From an uncultured bacterium (GTDB lineage: Bacteria > Myxococcota_A > Polyangia > Polyangiales > Houyiibacteriaceae): a DNA stretch of 64,000 nt. Position numbers and translations under genes: made by a program. The notes beneath the pieces were generated by a model. The model did not search any database. It was not told the origin of the DNA and worked only from the letters and a program-made list of their open reading frames with translations. How positions within the stretch are numbered: the stretch's first letter is position 1; every line of letters starts with the position of its first letter. The stretch lies in NCBI GenBank assembly GCA_938024995.1, contig CALJDU010000008.1, forward strand, positions 62,001 to 126,000, given 5' to 3'. Of the stretch, positions 58,223-64,000 are shown piece after piece.

Positions 58223-58865
58223 GGTCCGCGCCGCCCATCAGCAAGGCGAGCGCTTCGGTCGCGAGCACACCGAGGGTCGCGCGCGTGTTGTCGAAACCTT
58301 CGAGTATGACTTCTGTGCGATCGCTCCTCTGCTCCTCGAGCCACGGGAGACACTCGGGATCGCGCAGCTCGACGAACGCTTCGATCACCGACGCGACGAT
58401 CTCCGGTCGACCCGCGCTCTTCGCGGCGGCCGCCATCTCTTGCATGAGCGGGACCGCGCTCGGCTCCCCGATCTCCGCTAGGACGAACGGCAGCTCCGAC
58501 AACGCGGTGAACTGTTCCGCGCGCTCGATGGCGCGTTCGATCGCGTAGGCGATCTCGGCGTAGCGCTCAAAGCCGACGTCGCGGATCGCTTCGCCTGCAC
58601 ACACCCGCACCCGGTCGTCGTCGACGTCGAGGATCGCGACGAGCGTGTCCGCCATCAGAGGTCCTGGCACCTGAGCGCAGAGGTCCGCCAAGCGCTCCAA
58701 CCGAAGCGAAGCCTCAGCGGGATCCTGGAGGGCCTTCGCCTCAGTGACCGCGTCGGCGAGCAAACGCGCGAGCGGCTTCTTTCCGGTTTTCAGAAGCGCG
58801 CGCTCCGCACGGCGAAGAGCACGGTCGGCGTCGAAGATAGCGTCGAGATCACGCGAGGCGGTCAT
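58206..58865 (-). CDS. HEAT-repeat-like helical protein
   Basis: 219 residues from ATG 58865; a longer frame begins at 58901. All-helical with HEAT-like hairpins: GPLMADTLVAILDVDDDRVR, VCAGEAIRDVGFERYAEIAY, LPFVLAEIGEPSAVPLMQEM and GRPEIVASVIEAFVELRDPE. The C-terminus is acidic. Cytosolic, probably a binding scaffold. It precedes the CxxCH lipoprotein with an overlap of 17 bases. Confidence 0.8.
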   Translation of the reverse strand: MTASRDLDAIFDADRALRRAERALLKTGKKPLARLLADAVTEAKALQDPAEASLRLERLADLCAQVPGPLMADTLVAILDVDDDRVRVCAGEAIRDVGFERYAEIAYAIERAIERAEQFTALSELPFVLAEIGEPSAVPLMQEMAAAAKSAGRPEIVASVIEAFVELRDPECLPWLEEQRSDRTEVILEGFDNTRATLGVLATEALALLMGGADHEEEE

Positions 58866-59020
58866 GTGCGGGAGCGTGGACGGCGCGGGCACGGTTTTCA
58901 AGCGACGTTCTGACGCGAGTGAACTCGAGTCGGCCGGTACGAAACACCATTCGTTTCACGGCCTTAGGGTCGCAAAAGTCGCGAGTTTCCGCACCGCGTG
59001 CCGCGCACCACCTTAGAGGC

Positions 59021-60163
59021 ATGAACACACTCTTCCGAAACCGTCCCATCGCGTCCGCGCTGCTGACTCTCCTCGCCGCCGGCTGTGTTGACGCGTCCGT
59101 CGGAACCTCTTCCCAACCTCTCGCGGCGGGTCCGGAACTCGCGGATCGGGTCCTCGCAGGAACACCGCTCTTCGACGGGATGGCGATCGACGCGACGCTG
59201 GCGGAGGCGTTCGCGGGCGAGAGCGTTGATGACTTTGGGGAGTGCGAGACCGAAGAAGGTCGAGAATGTATGTGGTGGGAGATCGGCAACGTGGTGACCG
59301 TCATTCGCGATACGACGTGCACGAGCGGAGCGCTCTGCGTGGATGGATATGAGCTTCACGCGGTCGTGACGCAGACCAGCTGGCGCACGCGCTCGTGGCA
59401 CTACGCGAACGACGTCGTGGAGGTGAACGAGGAAGGCTCGCTGGAGCCCCGCGGCGAGATCAGGTTGCGGTTCAACCGAAGCGCGGGTCTCACGGTTCAA
59501 CACTTTGATCCGGATGGCGCGCCGCTCGGACCGCCGGTCAGCGGTCCGATGCCGCTCTCGTCGCAAGACTGCGAGAAGCGGTACTGCTCACGTGACCACA
59601 GGGAAGAAGCACCCGCGAACGTCATGTGCGTCACGCTCGAAGCCCTCGACCACATCGAGCGAGAGGTCCGCTCATTTGTGCGCGGGCGGCGTGTCGAGAT
59701 CGATCACCCCACCCCCAGCGGCGCGTGCCGTGAGCTCGACGACACCGTCCGCGAATATCTCGAGGTGGTCGGCGGAGGCGTGCGCGCCGGATGCGCCGCG
59801 CTCTGCGACGAGATGTTCACGCCGCTCGCTCCCGGTGAGTACGTCTGGGACTCGAACACCGGGACGTACGTGCCGCGGACCGCGGCGCACGGTGACCGGG
59901 ACGGAATCATCGTCTTCGGCGGAGGCGGTGGCAACGGCGGAGCGGGCAACATCCACAACCCCCACGGCGACCTTGAGATCGGTCCGTCCAAGGGCCCCGG
60001 CACGCACGGAGACGGTGACCGCGATCGGGACAGCGGAACTCCTGGAGGCACCAACGGTGACGGCGACGACGGCGGCGATGGCGATGGCGACGATGACGAT
60101 GATGGCGACGACGGCGACAAGGACCCCGAAGACGAAGGTCCGCCCATCCTCAGCTTCTTCTAG
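59021..60163 (+). CDS. Lipoprotein with acidic Gly-Asp repeat tail
   Basis: 380 residues from ATG 59021, chosen because MNTLFRNRPIASALLTLLAA followed by GC gives a lipobox; the frame is open to 58919. The globular part (~30-290) is Cys-rich (for example CETEEGRECMWWEIG, CTSGALCVDGYEL, CEKRYCSRDH, CAALCDEMF), suggesting disulfides outside the cytosol. A Gly-rich patch (GGGGGNGGAGN) leads to an acidic run of Gly and Asp repeats with Ca-binding-like DxDxDG character, ending PPILSFF. No family found. Possibly a calcium-dependent surface lipoprotein. Confidence 0.83.
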   Translation: MNTLFRNRPIASALLTLLAAGCVDASVGTSSQPLAAGPELADRVLAGTPLFDGMAIDATLAEAFAGESVDDFGECETEEGRECMWWEIGNVVTVIRDTTCTSGALCVDGYELHAVVTQTSWRTRSWHYANDVVEVNEEGSLEPRGEIRLRFNRSAGLTVQHFDPDGAPLGPPVSGPMPLSSQDCEKRYCSRDHREEAPANVMCVTLEALDHIEREVRSFVRGRRVEIDHPTPSGACRELDDTVREYLEVVGGGVRAGCAALCDEMFTPLAPGEYVWDSNTGTYVPRTAAHGDRDGIIVFGGGGGNGGAGNIHNPHGDLEIGPSKGPGTHGDGDRDRDSGTPGGTNGDGDDGGDGDGDDDDDGDDGDKDPEDEGPPILSFF

Positions 60164-60325
60164 CTCAAGTGCTCATCGCGAACGCATCAGCAAAGGGAAC
60201 CAACGGTGACCGAACGCGGCGTTCGCGAGTGAGCGCGCTCCGTGAGCGAAGCGAACGTTTCGGGTGAATTGGCCGCGAGGGTCTAAAAAAACAAAGCCCC
60301 TGATCAAAAAGGAAAGACCCCTTGT

Positions 60326-63300
60326 CTAGCAAAGCGGCCGGAGCGTGCGCATCACGCTCTCGACACGCTCGACCGGATCGCCCTCTTCTCCGAAGCGGCA
60401 GGTGAGCTTCATGTCCGGGCTCAACTGGTAGCGCTTGTCGCGAGTCACGAGCCCCATCACCTTTTGCGGATCGAGCGGCGTATCGTCTTTCAGGTGAAGG
60501 GTCACCCGCTTCTTGAGCGCTTCGCACCCGAGCACACGGAACTCACGAAGCAACGGGCGCAGGCGCATGACGCGGACGAGCGCGAGAGCTTCCTCGGGCG
60601 GCGGACCAAAGCGGTCCTCCATCTCCCCGGCCAGCTCCGCGATCGCGTCGACGTCGAGGGCGGCCGCGAAGCGCTTGTAAAACGAGAGCCGCAGGCCGAC
60701 ATCCGCGATGTAGTCCTCTGGAATCGTGTGCTCGAGATCCACCGTCATCTCGGTGTCGACCTCTTGCGTGATCTCTTCGCCGCGGAGCTGCGCGACCGCT
60801 TCCTCGAGCATGTGGACGAACATATCGAAACCTACCAGCGCGACGCTGCCGCTCTGCTCCGCGCCGAGAAGATCACCCACGCCGCGCAGCTCCATATCGA
60901 GCGACGCGACCTGAAAGCCGGAGCCGAGCTCGGTGAACCGCTCCAGCGCCGCGATGCGTTCCCGCGCGTCGTCGGTCATGGTGCGCGGCGGCGGCGTCAC
61001 CAAGTAGCAGTAGGCGCGCTCGCGTGAACGACCGACGCGACCGCGGAGCTGATACAGCTGCGCCAAGCCGAACATGTCCGCGCGATCCACGATCATCGTG
61101 TTGGCTCGGGGGATGTCCAAGCCCGACTCGATGATCGCGGTGGAGCAGAGCACGTCGTAGTCACCGTCGACGAAGCCGTTCATCACGCGCTCGAGCTCGC
61201 CCTCTTTCATCTGGCCGTGCGCGACCGCGAAGCGCACATCGGGGAGCAACTCGCTCAAGCGCTGCGCGCGCTCATAAAGCCCGTCGATGCGGTTGTAGAC
61301 GAAGAAGACCTGTCCACCGCGGTTCACCTCGCGCCGGATCGACTCTCCCAACGTGTGGTCGTCCCAACGAAGCGCGAACGTGCGGACCGCGCGGCGATCC
61401 ACCGGCGCCGTTGTGATGAGCGAGAGATCGCGCATCCCGCCGATCGCCAGCTGCAGGGTCCGCGGGATCGGGGTCGCGCTCAGCGTGAGCACGTCGACGC
61501 GAGAACGGAGGGTCTTGATCCGCTCCTTGTGCGTCACGCCGAAGCGCTGCTCTTCATCGATCACGAGGAGCCCGAGCTCCTTGAAGTGCACATCTTTGCT
61601 CAAGAGCCGATGCGTACCGATCACGACATCGACCTTGCCGCTCTTCAGTCCGGCGAGGGTCTCGGTAGAGGTCGCCTTGTCGACGAAACGAGAGAGCGTT
61701 CGGACCTCGAGCGGGTAGCCCTCGAAGCGGCGCGACACGTTCAAGTAGTGCTGCTGCGCGAGGACCGTGGTCGGGCAGAGTATCGCGACCTGTCGCCCCG
61801 CCATCGCCATTCGAAACGCCGCCCGGATCGCGACCTCGGTCTTGCCGAAGCCCACGTCTCCGCAGACCAGGCGGTCCATCGGGCGCGGCCCCTCCAGGTC
61901 GCCAAGCACATCGTCGATCGCCTGCGCTTGATCGCGCGTCTCGTCGAAGGGAAACGTCGCCTCAAACTCGGAGAAGAGACGGTCTGCCGCTGGCAACCCC
62001 GGGCGCGTGATCGCGGCGCGCTTCGCGTAGAGCTTGAGCAGGTCGTCCGCGATGCGCCGAACCGCCTTCTTCGCCTTGCCCTTCTTCTTCGCGAACGACT
62101 GGCCGCCGAGCTTGTCGAGCTTCGGCTTGTGTCCTTCGCTCGCGAACTTCTGAATTTGGTTGAGACGGGTGACCGGCAGGAAGAGCTTGTCTCCCTTTTG
62201 GTACTCGATGATGAGCACCTCAAGGTGACGCTGCGGTACGCCTTTGAGTCGCTCGTAGCCGCTCTGCATGATCGGCTTCTTCTGGAGCCCCAGGTACTTG
62301 CCGACGCCGTGGTCGACATGGACGACAAAGTCGCCAACCGCGAGCTCGCGGAGGTCCTGCAAGAACGCCTGCGCGTTGCCGGAGCGACGCTTGCGCTTCT
62401 TCTTTCCGCCGCGCCGCCCGCGCGTTCCAAAGATCTCTTCTTCGGTCAGGAAGACCAGTCCCGCGGCGCCGTAGACGAAGCCGCTCCCCAGGCCACCGAT
62501 GAGCACCCGCGCCTGACCAGCCGGTGGGAGCTCCGGTTCTTGGAACGGCTCGGGCTTACCGCTGACCTCGAGCCCGTCCGCTTTGAGCAACGAGACCAGG
62601 CGCTCCGCTTGTGAGGTGGTCCGCGCGGTCAAGACGACGCGCAGCCCCGCCTCCATCCACTCGCTGACCTTCATCGTCGCGGGCAACATCGCGGCGTGAG
62701 GGTCCGTCGCGCGTTGCGCCCGCATCATCGCGACGAGCGGCGCTTGGTCCTCGGCGCCAACGGATTTTACGTCGCCCCGCTCCAGCATCGCGGTGGTCGG
62801 CTCCAGCGCGGCGAACGCTTCGTCCTCGTCGCCACCTCCCATCGCGGCGCGGTGGATCACGGTCAGGGGACGCGCGGTGAGGGTCGCGACCGCCTCCTCG
62901 GCGGTGAGGTAGTGCGACTCGAGCGGATATGTCGGCGCGAGGTCGGCGACCTTGGCCTGACGATCAAACTCCGCGCGCTCGAGCTCCTCGTCGAAGGCGC
63001 GCGCGACCGCCGTGGGGTCGAGCACCACCGCGCCCGTCCCGGTGGGGAGGTAGTCGACGAGCGTCTCCAGCGACTCGTAGAACGCGGGCGTAAACCCATC
63101 AATCCCGTAGAACGCCCGCCCGCTCTTGAGCTCGTCGATCAGCTGGCGCGACTTCTCGGTCGGGACGTTCATGTCGTCGCAGAGATCCCGCACCCCGGTC
63201 ACCGCGCGCGCGAGCTCCTCTTTGCCAAGGAGCGTGTCGCGAACGGGGTGCACAAAGACGCGCGAGACCTCGCGAATGGTCCGCTGATCGTCTGGATCGA

Positions 63301-63946
63301 ATAGCTTGATGGAGGTCACCAGCCAGTCGTCGAGATCGATCCGCGCCGGGTACGGCGCGTGTGGCGGGAAGACGTCCAAGATGCCGCCGCGAACCGCGAA
63401 GGTACCTGGGTCTTCCGCGACCGGAACGCGCAGGTACCCGGCTTCGCTCAGCAGGCGGATGAACTCTTCACGGTCGAGCTCCTCCTCGACCTGTACCATC
63501 GCGGAGCGCTTCTTCACCGCGTCGCGCGGCGGCACTCGGCGCGCGAGAGTGGGCGCGGGGACCACGACGAACCGAGTCGGGAGCTCACTGGCGAGATGAA
63601 AGAGCGCGGCCAAGCGGTCCATCGCCGCGCGTCGGTCTGGCGCGACGTCGAGGTACGGTGTGCTGTCGGTGTGCGGAAGCGAGAGCACGGTATCCGGCGC
63701 GTCTTCGTCACGCGGACCCGCGAAGAACCGAAGCGAGCTCGCGACCTGCTCGGCGCTCTTCAGATCAGGCGCGACGACCAACACCGGAGGACGGGAGGCG
63801 TCGAGCGGTTGGGCGCGGTGCAATAAGTAGCTCGCGGCGCCGAGCGAGCATCCGCGCAGATCGAGCCGCCCCGCCGCCATGGCGCTTACAATTTCTGCGG
63901 GCCGGATCTCGGCCGCGGCGAGACCCTCACTAAGCGCGTCGGACAT
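60326..63946 (-). CDS. mfd: Transcription-repair coupling factor Mfd
   Basis: 1206 residues. Removes RNA polymerase stalled at DNA lesions and recruits UvrA. UvrB-like N-terminal module (LLHRAQPLDASRPPVLVVAP onward), RNA-polymerase-interacting domain FVVHVDHGVGKYLGLQKKPI, SF2 translocase with Walker A GDVGFGKTEVAIRAAF near residue 697, DEEQRFGVTHKERIK near 796, TATPIPRTLQLA (SATPIPRTL) and GRVGRSRERAYCYL, then the C-terminal TRCF domain (VDTEMTVDLEHTIPEDYIAD). Full length for the family. A long loop rich in Lys (KKKRKRRSG) is unusual but harmless. Confidence 0.97.
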   Translation of the reverse strand: MSDALSEGLAAAEIRPAEIVSAMAAGRLDLRGCSLGAASYLLHRAQPLDASRPPVLVVAPDLKSAEQVASSLRFFAGPRDEDAPDTVLSLPHTDSTPYLDVAPDRRAAMDRLAALFHLASELPTRFVVVPAPTLARRVPPRDAVKKRSAMVQVEEELDREEFIRLLSEAGYLRVPVAEDPGTFAVRGGILDVFPPHAPYPARIDLDDWLVTSIKLFDPDDQRTIREVSRVFVHPVRDTLLGKEELARAVTGVRDLCDDMNVPTEKSRQLIDELKSGRAFYGIDGFTPAFYESLETLVDYLPTGTGAVVLDPTAVARAFDEELERAEFDRQAKVADLAPTYPLESHYLTAEEAVATLTARPLTVIHRAAMGGGDEDEAFAALEPTTAMLERGDVKSVGAEDQAPLVAMMRAQRATDPHAAMLPATMKVSEWMEAGLRVVLTARTTSQAERLVSLLKADGLEVSGKPEPFQEPELPPAGQARVLIGGLGSGFVYGAAGLVFLTEEEIFGTRGRRGGKKKRKRRSGNAQAFLQDLRELAVGDFVVHVDHGVGKYLGLQKKPIMQSGYERLKGVPQRHLEVLIIEYQKGDKLFLPVTRLNQIQKFASEGHKPKLDKLGGQSFAKKKGKAKKAVRRIADDLLKLYAKRAAITRPGLPAADRLFSEFEATFPFDETRDQAQAIDDVLGDLEGPRPMDRLVCGDVGFGKTEVAIRAAFRMAMAGRQVAILCPTTVLAQQHYLNVSRRFEGYPLEVRTLSRFVDKATSTETLAGLKSGKVDVVIGTHRLLSKDVHFKELGLLVIDEEQRFGVTHKERIKTLRSRVDVLTLSATPIPRTLQLAIGGMRDLSLITTAPVDRRAVRTFALRWDDHTLGESIRREVNRGGQVFFVYNRIDGLYERAQRLSELLPDVRFAVAHGQMKEGELERVMNGFVDGDYDVLCSTAIIESGLDIPRANTMIVDRADMFGLAQLYQLRGRVGRSRERAYCYLVTPPPRTMTDDARERIAALERFTELGSGFQVASLDMELRGVGDLLGAEQSGSVALVGFDMFVHMLEEAVAQLRGEEITQEVDTEMTVDLEHTIPEDYIADVGLRLSFYKRFAAALDVDAIAELAGEMEDRFGPPPEEALALVRVMRLRPLLREFRVLGCEALKKRVTLHLKDDTPLDPQKVMGLVTRDKRYQLSPDMKLTCRFGEEGDPVERVESVMRTLRPLC

Positions 63947-63956
63947 GAGCCGGGGA

Positions 63957-63964
63957 GCTATATC
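63957..63964. promoter_or_regulatory. AT-rich -10-like element shared by mfd and a divergent gene
   Basis: The only AT-rich stretch between the divergent starts. On the minus strand it reads TATAGC (63962-63957), 10 bases before the mfd ATG, with TCGATA as a 4/6 -35 17 bases upstream. On the plus strand TATATC (63959-63964) ends 6 bases before ATG 63971. Confidence 0.42.
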
Positions 63965-63970
63965 AAAGCG

Positions 63971-64000
63971 ATGCGCGCGTATCGACTCTGGCTCGCAACA
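63971..64000 (+). CDS. Start of a probable exported protein (cut by window edge)
   Basis: Only ten codons are visible: ATG at 63971 encoding MRAYRLWLAT, with a basic then hydrophobic start as in signal peptides. The TATATC box 6 bases upstream matches the leaderless layout seen elsewhere. Too short to identify; whether it is a gene depends on sequence beyond the window. Confidence 0.4.
   Translation, partial: MRAYRLWLAT

Noticed and set aside
60279..60320. Inverted repeat GGGTCT...AGACCC with A-tracts between the acidic lipoprotein gene and mfd
   Set aside because: Only a 6-bp stem with a ~30-base loop; the T-tract on the minus strand is inside the loop. Not a convincing terminator, although some 3' signal in this A-rich gap is likely.
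1..64000. Search for tRNA, rRNA, CRISPR arrays, insertion sequences, prophage or att-like repeats
   Set aside because: None seen by eye. Repeats found are short tandem repeats only, and no transposase, integrase or Cas-like protein is encoded.

Overview
The window is GC-rich, densely packed bacterial chromosome. Its gene content points to a Gram-negative, type IV-piliated predatory or gliding delta-proteobacterial lineage, most likely Myxococcota (Polyangia-like). Supporting this are a eukaryote-like Ser/Thr kinase, several FHA-domain proteins, an MglA-type GTPase, PilT/PilC/PilS, a lipidated Amidase_3 enzyme, a pseudokinase fused to a winged helix, and about nine lipoproteins with classic lipoboxes. 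This assignment is inferred from gene families; no rRNA gene is present to confirm it. I found no tRNA, rRNA, insertion sequence, phage or CRISPR array.

Layout. 1-9.6 kb: a truncated PhoD-like lipoprotein, a pseudokinase/wHTH regulator, metG, two lipoproteins, an isoprenylcysteine methyltransferase-type membrane enzyme, and a tandem pair of paralogous FHA proteins, one of them frameshifted. 9.6-20.6 kb: a secreted lipidated glycosidase-like protein with a novel Cys-rich repeat, a HEAT protein with TatD, a solitary rplC with rlmE, a TPR lipoprotein with glnD (whose HD motif is broken), and an N-acetylmuramoyl-L-alanine amidase. 20.6-25.5 kb: a YbjN-like protein, a PEGA protein with a long Ala/Glu tandem repeat, then purM-purN-flavoprotein. 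25.6-32.5 kb: pilT, a TPR/membrane protein, a Ser/Thr kinase, pilC and pilS on the plus strand. 32.5-38.1 kb: minus-strand hydrolase and epimerase genes, and an operon hydrolase-lipoprotein-trpG-trpD-trpC. 38.3-41.6 kb: a proline-rich membrane protein, two convergent paralogous FHA proteins and a NifU-like protein. 41.6-53.5 kb: a ten-gene dcw operon (mraZ-rsmH-ftsL-ftsI-murE-murF-mraY-murD-ftsW-murG) on the minus strand. 53.9-64 kb: a tail-anchored small protein, an MglA-like GTPase with a PocR-type histidine kinase and thiL, a CxxCH lipoprotein, a HEAT protein, an acidic lipoprotein and mfd.

How it works together. The dcw operon builds lipid II and the septal synthase, and the amidase upstream would remodel the same wall. 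The pil block supplies the retraction motor, the inner-membrane platform and a sensor kinase for type IV pili. A Ser/Thr kinase sits between pilT and pilC, and FHA proteins (phosphothreonine readers) occur elsewhere in the window. Operons are extremely compact: most junctions are 4-base stop/start overlaps (ATGA, GTGA, TTGA). At transcription-unit starts, several genes have a -10-like hexamer only 6-9 bases upstream of the start codon, which suggests that leaderless mRNAs are common in this organism.

Most interesting for follow-up: the leaderless-promoter pattern, the GlnD with HD changed to HA, the MglA-like GTPase coupled to a PocR histidine kinase, the Cys-rich repeat glycosidase, the convergent FHA paralogue pair, the orphan rplC, and the C-terminal Asn-Pro-Tyr tail shared by two otherwise different membrane proteins.
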